From positions 248,001 through 312,000 of the forward strand of contig NZ_JASXSZ010000004.1 in the NCBI RefSeq assembly GCF_030315975.1: DNA of 64,000 nucleotides, read 5' to 3'. The DNA comes from Microbacterium candidum. GTDB lineage: Bacteria; Actinomycetota; Actinomycetes; Actinomycetales; Microbacteriaceae. A program made the position numbers and the translations under genes. The notes beneath the pieces were generated by a model. The model saw nothing but the letters and a program-made list of their open reading frames with translations, did not search any database and was not told the DNA's origin. Positions 46,804-55,964 of the stretch are shown piece after piece; position 1 is the stretch's first letter, and each line of letters begins with the position of its first letter.

Positions 46804-48131
46804 GCGCTCACGCCCAGAAGCGCCTCCTGCGACACGATCTGCTCGCGTCGCACGAGGTCCTCGAACGTCTCCCGGCGCACCGCCACACGCGTGCGCCCGT
46901 CCCGGGCGAGGAGCACCGGCGGCCGCAGGTTCGTGTTGAAATTGTTGGACATCGTGTAGCAGTATGCGCCCGTCACCGGGATGACGACGAGGTCGCCGAC
47001 CTCAGGTCGCGGCACGCGAACGTCGCGGGCGAGGTAGTCGCCCGACTCGCAGTGCTTGCCCACGATGTCGACTATCTCCGCGGGACCGCTGCGGTCGATG
47101 ACGGCGGGCGCGAACGGCTGTCCGTACAGGGCCACCTCGAGGTTGTCGCCCATGCCGCCGTCGACGGCGACATGCGTGCGCATCCCGCGCTTGACGGTCA
47201 CCACCCGGTACGCCGTCACGACGTTTCGCGCGATCATCGAACGGCCCGGCTCCACGAGCAGCTCGACGTCGTCGCCGAGGTGCCGGTGCACCGCGCGGAC
47301 GATCCGCTCCGCATACTCCTCGATCGTCGGGGCCTCGTCGCCCGGGACGTAGCGCACGCCGAGCCCGCCGCCGAGGTCGTATACGCCGAAGCGCTCGAAC
47401 TCGGCGAGGGCGGCGGCCTCGGCATCGAACTGGTCGAGATCCAGCAGCTGCGACCCGACATGGGCGTGGAGGCCGCGGAGGTCGACGAGGCGCTCCGCCC
47501 GGATCGCGCGGATCGCGTCCTCGACCTGCGCGGACGGGATGCCGAACTTCGACGCGTCGTGGCCGGTTGCAAGGGCCTCGTGCGTGTGCGCCTGCAGCGA
47601 CGGGCTCACGCGCAGCAGCACCGGCACCGGGTCGCGGTCGAGCTCCGCGGCGAGGCGGGCGATGCGCTCGACGTCGTCCAGGTTGTCGATCACGATGTAC
47701 CGCACGCCCCGGCCGTCTCCAGCGCGCAGCGCGACGAGGATGTCGTCGTCGGTCTTCGCATTGCCGTTGAGCACCGCGCGGGCGGGGTCCGCACCGGCTG
47801 CCAGCGCGAGGCGCAGCTCGCCGCCCGCCACGGCGTCGGTGCCGCATCCCTCGTCCGCGGTGATGCCGATGACGGAGGCGGCGGGGAAGCTCTTCGCGGC
47901 GAACAGGACGTGCGACCGCGGATGGCGGTCTCGGAACGCGGACACGTAGCGCCGCACGGTGCGCCGCAGGGCCTCCTCGTCGACGATGTACGCGGGGGAG
48001 CCGTGCTCGGCCACGATGTCCGCGACGGCACATCCACCCACGAGCAGCCGTCCGTCCGCGTCGAGGCGGGCGGTCTCGGGATGCACGCTCAGGTCGATGT
48101 CTGCGGGGCCGATGCGGTCGTCTCGGTTCAT
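46800..48131 (-). CDS. Diaminopimelate decarboxylase-like PLP enzyme
   Basis: 443 residues. Fold type III: PLP lysine in LFAAKSFPAAS, GGGLG for phosphate, EPGRSM, HCESGDYLARD (the CESGD motif from the partner subunit) and TGAYCYTMSNNFN near the end, where most LysA have GAYGY; the Gly is Cys here. An N-terminal extension of about 30 residues is present. Would remove the D-centre carboxylate of meso-diaminopimelate or a similar diamino acid. Its place in a peptide-uptake cluster rather than with lysine genes suggests scavenging, or a paralogue with another substrate. Start overlaps the FGGY kinase stop (ATGA). Confidence 0.82.
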   Translation of the reverse strand: MNRDDRIGPADIDLSVHPETARLDADGRLLVGGCAVADIVAEHGSPAYIVDEEALRRTVRRYVSAFRDRHPRSHVLFAAKSFPAASVIGITADEGCGTDAVAGGELRLALAAGADPARAVLNGNAKTDDDILVALRAGDGRGVRYIVIDNLDDVERIARLAAELDRDPVPVLLRVSPSLQAHTHEALATGHDASKFGIPSAQVEDAIRAIRAERLVDLRGLHAHVGSQLLDLDQFDAEAAALAEFERFGVYDLGGGLGVRYVPGDEAPTIEEYAERIVRAVHRHLGDDVELLVEPGRSMIARNVVTAYRVVTVKRGMRTHVAVDGGMGDNLEVALYGQPFAPAVIDRSGPAEIVDIVGKHCESGDYLARDVRVPRPEVGDLVVIPVTGAYCYTMSNNFNTNLRPPVLLARDGRTRVAVRRETFEDLVRREQIVSQEALLGVSA

Positions 48132-49576
48132 ATCCGCTCCTTCACGGGGGTCTGCGCCAGGCGGGCGGCCTCGTGGCGCTCGAACCGCGCTGCCCAGTAG
48201 TCCGCTCTGGCGGGATCGGGTGTGCTCGTGCGCCTCCCGGGCGTCGCATCCAGGACCGTGCCGGACACGGTCTGGGCGGCGAACCGTGCCGCCCCGACCG
48301 CCGAGTGGTCGTGCTCGGCGTCGTCGAAGACGATCGGTCGGCCGGTGGCGTCCGCGAGGTCCTGTCGGAAGAAGTCCGCCCGCCCACCCGCGCCGGAGAG
48401 CACGACCGGCGCGTGCGGGCGGCCGGTCGCCTCGGCGAGGACCCCGAGGCAGCGGCGCATCTCCAGGACGATGCCGGCCAGGATGCCGCGCGCGAGGTCG
48501 CCCCGCGTCGTCTGCAGCGTGAGCCCTGACATCGCGCCGGCCAGGCGCGGATCCCACAGCGCGCCCTGTTCGCCGGGCCCGAGGTAGGGGAGGACGACGA
48601 GACACGCCTCCGGATCGGACGCCGCGGCCTCGGCCACGAGCGCCGTGACGTCGGTCCCCGTCAGCGTCGCGAGCCACTGCAGGGCGGAGCCCGTCGTCAT
48701 GAGGTCCATCTCCAGCCCGAAGCCGTCGAGCGCCGGGGTGACGAGCCAGCGCCCGAGCGGATCGCGGACGGGATCAGATGCCGCCGCCAGCAGCACGGTA
48801 CTCGTCCCCGCGATGGCGGCCACGGCTCCGGTCCTGCCGAGCGCCCCGAGGCCGTAGGCGCCGAGGACCGAGTCCGCCGCACCGAGCACCACCGGGATCC
48901 CGGCCGCGCAGCCCCACCGCTCGGCGACCTCGGGGAGCAGCGGTGTCGTCGTGCCGCTGGGCGCGACGCGCGGCACGCGGGGAGAGCCCGCCGCCGTCAG
49001 GATCGCGTCATCCCACGCGCCGGCCTCGAGGTCGAACGCGCCGAAGCCGGCGGCCGTGGAGGGGTCCGTGAGCAGCGCTCCGGTCAGCTGAGCGTGCACC
49101 CAGTCCTTGGCGCCGGCGACCGCGAGGTCGCGGCGTTCGCGTCGCACCCACATCGGCAGGAGATAGTGCGCGTCGACGCGCTGTCCGGTGCGCCGGTACA
49201 GCTCGTCCTCGCCGAACCGGGCGCTCAGGTCGCCTGCCTCCTGCTCGGCGCGCCCGTCCTCCCACGTCACAGCGGGGCCGACGGCGAGGAGGTCGTCGTC
49301 GAGGGCGACGAGCGTGGGCAGCATGGCCGACAGCCCGATCGCCGCCCACCGCGCCGGCGCGGCGCTCGCGGCCAGCTCCTGCAGCGCCTCGTCGATCGCC
49401 GACATCCACTGCGCCGGTTCCTGTTCGGCTGCAGCAGGCTCCTCCCGAACCGTCGGATAGGTCCGACGCGCACGGGCGACGGGCCGCCCCGCCGCATCGA
49501 GGGCGACCGCCTTGACACCGCTCGTGCCGAGGTCGATCCCGATCGTCAGGGCGTCCGTGCCTGCATCCACACGCAT
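48128..49576 (-). CDS. FGGY-family carbohydrate kinase (xylulokinase-like)
   Basis: 482 residues. Phosphate 1 motif TIGIDLGTSGVKAVALD, then WEDGRAEQEA, DSVLGAYGLGALGRTGAVAA and the adenosine motif LSGAGGRADFFRQDLADATG. The length and order match XylB, but FGGY substrates vary (xylulose, ribulose, erythritol, glycerol) and no isomerase or sugar-processing gene is near, so the substrate is open. Starts nine bases after the aminotransferase stop; its own stop overlaps the decarboxylase start. A sugar kinase between amino-acid enzymes is the oddest member of the cluster. Confidence 0.85.
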   Translation of the reverse strand: MRVDAGTDALTIGIDLGTSGVKAVALDAAGRPVARARRTYPTVREEPAAAEQEPAQWMSAIDEALQELAASAAPARWAAIGLSAMLPTLVALDDDLLAVGPAVTWEDGRAEQEAGDLSARFGEDELYRRTGQRVDAHYLLPMWVRRERRDLAVAGAKDWVHAQLTGALLTDPSTAAGFGAFDLEAGAWDDAILTAAGSPRVPRVAPSGTTTPLLPEVAERWGCAAGIPVVLGAADSVLGAYGLGALGRTGAVAAIAGTSTVLLAAASDPVRDPLGRWLVTPALDGFGLEMDLMTTGSALQWLATLTGTDVTALVAEAAASDPEACLVVLPYLGPGEQGALWDPRLAGAMSGLTLQTTRGDLARGILAGIVLEMRRCLGVLAEATGRPHAPVVLSGAGGRADFFRQDLADATGRPIVFDDAEHDHSAVGAARFAAQTVSGTVLDATPGRRTSTPDPARADYWAARFERHEAARLAQTPVKERI

Positions 49577-49585
49577 GCGGCGACT

Positions 49586-50971
49586 CTAGAGGGCGGCACC
49601 CGAGGTGCGCACCGCGTCGCGGGCGACGACCCTCATCGCGTCGGAGGCCGCGTTGAGGGTCTCGTCGATATCGGCGTCGGTGTGCACGAGCGACACGAAG
49701 AGGTTCTCGAACTGCAGCGGGTGGAACAGCACGCCGCGCACGACCATCTCCTGGTACCACCGGGTGAACACGTCCTCGCGGGCATGGGCCGCGGCATCCC
49801 GCCAGTTCCGGATCTCGCGGTCGGTGAACCACAGCTGGAAGACGGTGCCGATGCCCGTGACGTGCGCGGGCACGCCGTTCTCGTCGGCGATGGCCTCGAG
49901 GCCGCGGGCGAGGCGATCGCCGAGCGCCCGCTGCCGTTCGTACAGGCCGGGCTGGGCCAGCACGTCCATCGTCGCGGAGACCGCGGCGCACTGCACCACG
50001 TTGGCGTTGTACGTCCCCGAGTGGGAGTACGTGCCGTCGGCGACGAGTCGCATGGCCTCGCGCGTGCCGCCGACCGCCGCGACGGGGAAGCCGCCGCCGA
50101 TGCCCTTCGCGAACGTCGTGAGGTCGGGGTCGATCCCGAACCACTCCTGCGCTCCGCCGCGCGCGAACCGGAAGCCCGTGATGACCTCGTCGAAGATGAG
50201 CATCGCGCCGTGCGTGCGGGTGAGTTCGCGCAGCAGCTCCAGGTAGCCGGGCTCGGGGAGGATGCAGCCGGTGTTGAAGACCGCGGGCTCGGTGAGCACC
50301 GCGGCGACCTCGTCCCCGCGCTCGGCCATCAGCGCGGCGAAGCTCTCCGGGTCGTTCCAGCTGAGCACGATGAGCGTGTCCTCGAGCTCGGCCGGGACGC
50401 CGGGGCCCATCGCGACGGGGCGGGGATGCGCGGCGGGGCCCGCGCGGTGCGGATCGACGTGATTCGACCAGTAGACGGTGTCCTGCCACCCGTGGTAGTG
50501 CCCCTCGAAGCGCACGACGAGCCGGCGCCCGGTGGTGGCGCGGGCGAGGCGCACAGCGGTGCCGACGGCCTCGGAGCCGGAGTTCGTGAAGCGCACCTGT
50601 TCGAGCGACGGCACGGCCGCGACGACCTTCTCTGCGGCCTCGATCTCGAGCTCGTACGGGAGGCCGAAGCACGTGCCGAGGTCGCGGACGGCGTCGACGA
50701 CGGCCTGCGTCACGCCCGGGTGCCGGTGACCGAGGATCATCGGGCCGAGGCCCAGCAGGTAGTCGATGTACTCGTGGCCGTCGACGTCGCGGATGCGCGA
50801 GCCCTCACCGTCGGCGATGAAGAGCGGGTACGGCTCCCAGCCGTTGCGCGGAAGCCGTGCCGTGCTGCCGGCTCCGCCGGGGACGCTGCGCTTGGCCCGC
50901 TCGAAGAGCGCGGCGCTCGCGGCGGTGCGCGCGGCGAAGTCCGCCGGGAAGGTCGTGGTCTGCGTCGTCAT
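49586..50971 (-). CDS. Class III aminotransferase, GSA-aminomutase-like
   Basis: 461 residues from ATG 50971; a GTG at 51001 lies almost on the -10 box and is rejected. Motifs: DGHEYIDYLLGLGPMILGHR, FTNSGSEAVGTAVRLARAT, YHGWQDTVYWS, FDEVITGFRFARGG and the PLP lysine in TTFAKGIGGGFPVAAVGG. Resembles glutamate-1-semialdehyde aminomutase but lies in a catabolic operon, where such homologues act as omega- or beta-amino-acid transaminases. First gene of aminotransferase-FGGY-decarboxylase-hydrolase. Confidence 0.87.
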   Translation of the reverse strand: MTTQTTTFPADFAARTAASAALFERAKRSVPGGAGSTARLPRNGWEPYPLFIADGEGSRIRDVDGHEYIDYLLGLGPMILGHRHPGVTQAVVDAVRDLGTCFGLPYELEIEAAEKVVAAVPSLEQVRFTNSGSEAVGTAVRLARATTGRRLVVRFEGHYHGWQDTVYWSNHVDPHRAGPAAHPRPVAMGPGVPAELEDTLIVLSWNDPESFAALMAERGDEVAAVLTEPAVFNTGCILPEPGYLELLRELTRTHGAMLIFDEVITGFRFARGGAQEWFGIDPDLTTFAKGIGGGFPVAAVGGTREAMRLVADGTYSHSGTYNANVVQCAAVSATMDVLAQPGLYERQRALGDRLARGLEAIADENGVPAHVTGIGTVFQLWFTDREIRNWRDAAAHAREDVFTRWYQEMVVRGVLFHPLQFENLFVSLVHTDADIDETLNAASDAMRVVARDAVRTSGAAL

Positions 50972-51002
50972 CGGTCGCTCGTCTCGTGGTTCAATCGTCA
51001 CT

Positions 51003-51027
51003 TATTATACAGAGTATATAGACTATG
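51003..51027 (-). promoter_or_regulatory. AT-rich promoter/operator of the aminotransferase operon
   Basis: Leftward -10 TATAAT (51004-51009), the only exact consensus -10 noted here. It overlaps a palindrome TATAC-AGA-GTATA (51006-51018). GTATATAGACTATG at 51014 resembles patches at 53998 and 58619. It starts in the M17 gene's stop region. Confidence 0.65.
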
Positions 51028-52282
51028 AATCGACGATGGACAACCAGCGGATGAGCGCTCGCAGCGGCGTGCCCGTCGGGCCGGCCGGCCAGCCGCCGGC
51101 ATCCCGCTCCAGCCAGGCGCCCGAGCCGTTGTCGATGTGCAGCCACGGGACGTCTCCCGCGAACGGCCGCAGATAGGTCGCCGCGACCTGGCCGGTGTCG
51201 GGCGCATCGGTGGGCGCGTTCGCGCTGTCGGCCACGCGGGAGGACAGGAGCGCGTCGTAGGAGGGATGCAGCGGCAGGGCCCAACCCGGGTCGCCGGCGG
51301 CGCCGCCCGCCGCAGTCACCTCGGCCGCCAGGGCGGGGGAGGTGCCCCAGCATCCCCAGTAGGCGGTGCCGACGCCGCCGGAATCGGTGAGCGTCCCGAC
51401 GTCGACGAGGCGAGCGGGCCCGGTCGCGGCGAGCCATGCAAGAGCATCGGCGAGTACGAGGCGCCCCTCGCAGTCGGTGTCGACCACTTCGGTCGTGCGC
51501 CCGGCGGGGTGCGCGACGACATCGCCCGGGCGTAGCGCGGCCGGGCCGGGCATGTTCTCGGCGACCGGCAGGATCGCGTGGAGCGGCAGCCCCGGGCGGA
51601 GGGTCGCGATGGCGATCACGGCGGCGGCGACGGATGCGGCGGCCGCCATGTCGGTCTTCATCCACGCGAGCTCGCCCTGGTCGCGCTTGAGGTCGATCCC
51701 GCCGGAGTCGAACGTGATGCCCTTTCCGGCGAGGGCTGTGACCGGCCCGTCTCCGGGCGTGCGCAGCTCGATGACGAGCGGCGGCTGGGCGGACCCGCCG
51801 CCGACGCCGAGCGTGCCGCCGAAGCCCTGGGCGGCGAGATCCTCGGCGTCCCACACCGCGACGACGACCGCAGGGGAGTGCTCCGAGGCGAAGCGCCTGA
51901 CTTCGTCGGCGAAGGCGCGGGGCCCGAGGAGGTTCGCGGGCGTCTCGACGAGCTGCCGCACCCACGCCTCGGCGCGCGCGATCACGCGCGCGCGGGCGAG
52001 GGGCGCCTCAGCGGCGCCCACGAGGACGAGCGACCGGCTGAGCTCAGGCACGCCCGGTCTGGCGTAGCGCCAGACTCCGGCCGCGAGGCCCGTCGCGATC
52101 AGCTCGGTGTCGGCGGCCGGATCGAGCTCGACGATGACGTCGCCCCCGCAGGATCCCGCCGCGGCGAGGGCCGCCGCGAACGTCCCGGACGGATGCGACG
52201 GGTCCGGCCGGACGACCGTCGCATCCGTCGTCGCGGCCCGCGCCGCGGCGAGGTCGGGCGCCGAGTCGATCGTGGTCGCCAT
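51023..52282 (-). CDS. M17 leucyl aminopeptidase-like
   Basis: 419 residues. Catalytic domain motifs KGITFDSGGIDLKRD (metal-binding Lys and Asp), WMKTDMAAAAS and VDTDCEGRLVLADAL, which replaces the usual NTDAEGR but keeps Asp and Glu. The N-terminal domain is short (about 100 residues). Uses two metal ions to remove N-terminal residues from peptides; cytoplasmic. Its ATG overlaps the stop of the peptide-binding lipoprotein, so uptake and hydrolysis are produced together. Confidence 0.85.
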   Translation of the reverse strand: MATTIDSAPDLAAARAATTDATVVRPDPSHPSGTFAAALAAAGSCGGDVIVELDPAADTELIATGLAAGVWRYARPGVPELSRSLVLVGAAEAPLARARVIARAEAWVRQLVETPANLLGPRAFADEVRRFASEHSPAVVVAVWDAEDLAAQGFGGTLGVGGGSAQPPLVIELRTPGDGPVTALAGKGITFDSGGIDLKRDQGELAWMKTDMAAAASVAAAVIAIATLRPGLPLHAILPVAENMPGPAALRPGDVVAHPAGRTTEVVDTDCEGRLVLADALAWLAATGPARLVDVGTLTDSGGVGTAYWGCWGTSPALAAEVTAAGGAAGDPGWALPLHPSYDALLSSRVADSANAPTDAPDTGQVAATYLRPFAGDVPWLHIDNGSGAWLERDAGGWPAGPTGTPLRALIRWLSIVDS

Positions 52283-53937
52283 CAGCCGGCCCGATGCACC
52301 TGCAGCAGCGTCTGCGTCGACAGATTGTTCACAGAGCCGACGAGCGGCGAAGGCAGGAATCCGGTCCAGTCCGGGGAGTGCGCCTCGATGACGTTCTGAT
52401 AGACGAGCGCGATGTACGGGCGGTCGTCGAACGCCATCTTCTGCATCTGATCGACGATCTGGCGGCGCGTCGCGTCGTCAGGGGCCGTGCTCTGCTCGGC
52501 GTACATCTGGTCGTAGGCGGGGTTGCAGTAGCCGCTGTCGTTGTTGTTCCCCCACTGCGCGCACGTGAGCACGCTCAGCTGGAAGTCCGGGTCGACCGGC
52601 GGGATCCAGTCCCACATCGCGAGATCGAAGTCGTCGTAGGTGTTGTTAGCCCCGTTGATCGCCGTGGTCGCCGCATCCGTGTCCATCTTGCGCATCGAGA
52701 GCTTGACGCCCGCCTTCTTCAGCCCGTTCTGGATGATCTGGAACATCCGGTCGCCGGCGCCGTTGATCTCGGTGGGGAAGATGACCTGGTACGACATCGG
52801 CTGCCCGTTTGCGACGCGGATGCCGTCCGAGCCGGGCTTGTAGCCGAGGGAGTCGAGGATCGCGTTCGCCTTCGCGACGTCGAAGGGGAGGCCCTGCACG
52901 GAGTCGTCGTGGAAGCCGGTGGCCGGCGCGACGATCGTCGAACCGGGTGTGCCGTACCCGAGCCATGCCGTATCGACCATCGCCTTGCGGTCCATCGCGT
53001 ACTCGAACGCCTCGCGCACCTTGGGATCCAGCAGTTCGGGGTGATTCTTCTTCTTCGGGTTCGTATTGATGATGAAGTCGTAGAAGCCCGCGCTCGGGTT
53101 CGTGACGACCGTCATCCCGGCCTTCTTGAGGGTGTCCACCGCGGTCGCGGGCGTCGACTCGCCGATCATGTCGACCTGCTTGGTCTTCAGCGCGGTCACC
53201 ATGGCGTCGTCGTTCGCGAAGAACTGCAGGCCGAAGCCGGTGATCTTCGGCTTCGTCGCGCCCCACCACTCGGGGTTGCGGTCGAACAGCGCGAGCTGGT
53301 CCTTCTTGTAGGACGTGAGGCGGAACGGGCCGCCGGAGACCATCGGCGCGCCGTTCTGGAACGTCGTGATCTTCTTCCCGTCTCCGGTGGCGAGCGGCTC
53401 CCACACGTGCTGCGGGAGGATCGGGAGCTGCGTCATCTGGGCGAGGACGTTCGCGGCCGGCTTGCTGTAGACGACCGTCAGGGTGTCACCGTCGGCCGTC
53501 GCACTGGTCATGCCGCTGATGAAGCCGGCGAGCTGTCCGGTCGGGCCGTCCTGATACTTCATGATCATCGACAGGGTGAAGGCGGCATCCGCCGCGGTCA
53601 GCGGCTTGCCGTCCGACCACTTCGCGCCGTGATGGATGTCGTAGGTCCACGTGAGGCCGTCGGCCGACCGCTTCCAGGACGTCGCGAACGCCGGCACGAT
53701 CGACAGGTCCTTCGTGTCGTACTCGGTCAGGTGCGGATACGAGTACTCGTACACGACGCTGCTGTAGTCCGAGCTGGACACGAACGGGTTGAGGGAGTCG
53801 ATCGTCGCGCTGGCGCCGATCCGCAGCACGCTCGACGTGCCGGAGCCTGAACTGCTGCAGGCGGAGAGGCCGCCCGTCAGAAGGATGCCGGCGACCAATG
53901 CCGCCGCTGCCTGGAATCGGACTCGGGTCGTCCTCAT
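52282..53937 (-). CDS. Peptide/oligopeptide ABC substrate-binding lipoprotein (DppA/OppA type)
   Basis: 551 residues from ATG 53937, GGAGG seven bases upstream. Lipobox LSACSSSGSG with Cys at about residue 27. SBP_bac_5 family: IDSLNPFVSSSDYSSVVYEY, WTYDIHHGAKWSDGKPLTAA, KKITTFQNGAPMVSGGPFRL, YDFIINTNPKKKNHPELLDP. Captures peptides or related compounds outside the cell. Divergent from its permease genes across 120 bases that hold a candidate operator at 53998. Confidence 0.92.
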   Translation of the reverse strand: MRTTRVRFQAAAALVAGILLTGGLSACSSSGSGTSSVLRIGASATIDSLNPFVSSSDYSSVVYEYSYPHLTEYDTKDLSIVPAFATSWKRSADGLTWTYDIHHGAKWSDGKPLTAADAAFTLSMIMKYQDGPTGQLAGFISGMTSATADGDTLTVVYSKPAANVLAQMTQLPILPQHVWEPLATGDGKKITTFQNGAPMVSGGPFRLTSYKKDQLALFDRNPEWWGATKPKITGFGLQFFANDDAMVTALKTKQVDMIGESTPATAVDTLKKAGMTVVTNPSAGFYDFIINTNPKKKNHPELLDPKVREAFEYAMDRKAMVDTAWLGYGTPGSTIVAPATGFHDDSVQGLPFDVAKANAILDSLGYKPGSDGIRVANGQPMSYQVIFPTEINGAGDRMFQIIQNGLKKAGVKLSMRKMDTDAATTAINGANNTYDDFDLAMWDWIPPVDPDFQLSVLTCAQWGNNNDSGYCNPAYDQMYAEQSTAPDDATRRQIVDQMQKMAFDDRPYIALVYQNVIEAHSPDWTGFLPSPLVGSVNNLSTQTLLQVHRAG

Positions 53938-53997
53938 CACCACACCTCCGCGGTTGCGCACGTCGAGCGTGCCGAGTGGGTATTCTTTGTGCGCTTA

Positions 53998-54011
53998 GTA
54001 TGATGACTGAG
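53998..54011. promoter_or_regulatory. Candidate operator in divergent transporter region
   Basis: GTATGATGACTGAG, overlapping a rightward -10, TAGTAT (53996-54001). It is similar to 51014 and to the complement of 58619-58632 (shared GTAT....AC). Confidence 0.4.
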
Positions 54012-54057
54012 CTGCAGGACCGAGTCAAGCAATGTCGCCGATCGGAATCGAGGTGCA

Positions 54058-55014
54058 ATGCGCGCGTACGTCGTCAAACGCACGCTGTTCGCCGTGGTCA
54101 CGGTGTTCGTGGCCATCACGATCAACTTCGTGCTCTTCCGCGTGCTGCCGGGCAACGCGGTCGCGCGCATCTCCCGCGTGCCGAACGCGTCGCCGGCGCT
54201 GAAACAGGCGCTGGAGGCGGAGTTCGGCCTCGACAAGCCGATCTGGCAGCAGTACCTGCTGTACCTCGGCCAGCTTTTCCACGGAAATCTCGGCGTCTCG
54301 TTCGCCAACCGGCAGCCGGTCTTCGAGAACCTCATGCAGGCGTTCGCGAACACGCTGCCGATGGTCGCGACGGGGACCGTGCTGGCGATCGTCATCGGCA
54401 TCGCGTTCGGCGTGTACTCCGCGGTGCGCCGCGGCACCATCGGCGACCACCTGTCGACGAACCTCGCCGTCGTGTTCTACGCGTTCCCGACGCAGTTCCT
54501 CGGCATGATGCTGCTGATCCTCTTCGCCGGCGTGCTGCCGTCGGTCGGCATGAGCGACCCGTTCGCCGTCGGCCAGACACCGTGGGAGCAGTTCCTCGAT
54601 CAGCTGTCGCACATGATCCTGCCGGTCACCACCCTCGTGCTGACGCTCTACGCGGAAGACGCGCTGATCGTGCGCTCCGCGATGCTGGACACGCTCGGCG
54701 AGGACTACGTGCTCACCGCTCGCGCGAAGGGCCTTCCGCGGCGCCGGATCATCAGCTCCTATGCGCTGCGCAACGCGGCGCTGCCGATCATCACGCAGGT
54801 CGCCCTCGCGCTCGGCGCGATCGTCAGCGGCGCGATCCTGGTCGAGGTGATCTTCTCCTGGCCAGGCGTCGGGCGCGCTCTATACGACGCCGTGCTGCAG
54901 CGCGACTACCCCATGATGCAGGGCGGGTTCCTGTTCATCACGGTCGTCGTCGTGGTGCTGAACTACATCGCCGACCTGCTGTACTACCGATACGATCCGA
55001 GGCTGTCCCGATGA
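54058..55014 (+). CDS. Peptide ABC permease, DppB type
   Basis: 318 residues, six helices. Starts RAYVVKRTLFAVVTVFVAIT, with conserved FRVLPGNAV and YGLDKP-like LEAEFGLDKPIWQQYLLYLG. The EAA loop is LTARAKGLPRRRIISSYALR. Ribosome site GAGGTG before the ATG. Ends with the next gene's start (ATGA). Confidence 0.93.
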   Translation: MRAYVVKRTLFAVVTVFVAITINFVLFRVLPGNAVARISRVPNASPALKQALEAEFGLDKPIWQQYLLYLGQLFHGNLGVSFANRQPVFENLMQAFANTLPMVATGTVLAIVIGIAFGVYSAVRRGTIGDHLSTNLAVVFYAFPTQFLGMMLLILFAGVLPSVGMSDPFAVGQTPWEQFLDQLSHMILPVTTLVLTLYAEDALIVRSAMLDTLGEDYVLTARAKGLPRRRIISSYALRNAALPIITQVALALGAIVSGAILVEVIFSWPGVGRALYDAVLQRDYPMMQGGFLFITVVVVVLNYIADLLYYRYDPRLSR

Positions 55015-55964
55015 CTCAAGCGACAGGAACCGCCGAACAGGCGTCGCGCCGCCCGTCCCGATCGTCATCGTGGACGCAGATGGTGGCCAGCTTCGCGACG
55101 CCACCCGCGATCGTCGGGCTCTCCATCGTGGCGTTCTTCACGTTCGCGTCGGTGTTCGCGAACTGGTTGATGCCCTACAGCACGACCGAGCCGAGCTGCG
55201 CCGTGTTCGAGCCGCCCTCGCCGGAGCACTGGCTCGGGTGCGACGACGGCGGCATCGACGTGCTGAGCCTCGTCATCCTCGGCGGCCGCGTGTCTATGGT
55301 CGTCGGATTCGTCGCGGCGGTCATCTCGATCGTCATCGGCGCGACCGTGGGCGTGCTGTCCGGCTACTTCGGCGGATGGGTCGACTCGGTGCTCATGCGC
55401 ATCACCGACTACTTCATCGTCATCCCGCAGATCGTGCTGATGATCGTCGTCGCGGCCGTGTGGGGGCCGAGCCTCGTGCACGTCATCATCGTGATCGGGC
55501 TTCTCATGTGGACGAGCACGGCCCGCGTCATCCGCGCTCAGGCCAAGACCCTCCGCGAGCGGGTGTACGTGCGCCGCACCGTGGCGATCGGCGCCGGGAA
55601 CACACGCGTCATCGTCCGCCACGTCCTGCCGCAGCTGGGGCCGCTGCTGATCGCCAACGCGGTGCTGGCGATCACCGTCGCGATCTTCAACGAGACGGCG
55701 CTCGCGTTCCTGGGGCTCTCGGACCCGACGGCCGTCACGTGGGGAACGATCATGGAGCATGCGTTCGAGCGGGACGCAGTGAGCACCGGCGCGTGGTGGG
55801 CGATCGTCCCGGCGGGCGTGGGGGTGGCGCTGCTCATCATGGGCTGTTACCTCATCGGCAACTCGATCGAGGACGCGCTGAACCCCCGGCTGCGCGTGTC
55901 GTACCTGTCGGCGAAGTCGTGGCGGCTGCGACCGCTCGTCGGTCGTGGGAAGGATGAGCTGTGA
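55011..55964 (+). CDS. Peptide ABC permease, DppC type
   Basis: 317 residues. After a polar N-terminus come a first helix, an outer loop with EHWLGCDDGGIDVLSLVILG (the HWLGTDxxGRD motif changed to CDDGGID) and five helices. EAA loop RRTVAIGAGNTRVIVRHVLP. Partner of the DppB-type permease; overlaps the ATPase start (GTGA). Confidence 0.93.
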   Translation: MTQATGTAEQASRRPSRSSSWTQMVASFATPPAIVGLSIVAFFTFASVFANWLMPYSTTEPSCAVFEPPSPEHWLGCDDGGIDVLSLVILGGRVSMVVGFVAAVISIVIGATVGVLSGYFGGWVDSVLMRITDYFIVIPQIVLMIVVAAVWGPSLVHVIIVIGLLMWTSTARVIRAQAKTLRERVYVRRTVAIGAGNTRVIVRHVLPQLGPLLIANAVLAITVAIFNETALAFLGLSDPTAVTWGTIMEHAFERDAVSTGAWWAIVPAGVGVALLIMGCYLIGNSIEDALNPRLRVSYLSAKSWRLRPLVGRGKDEL

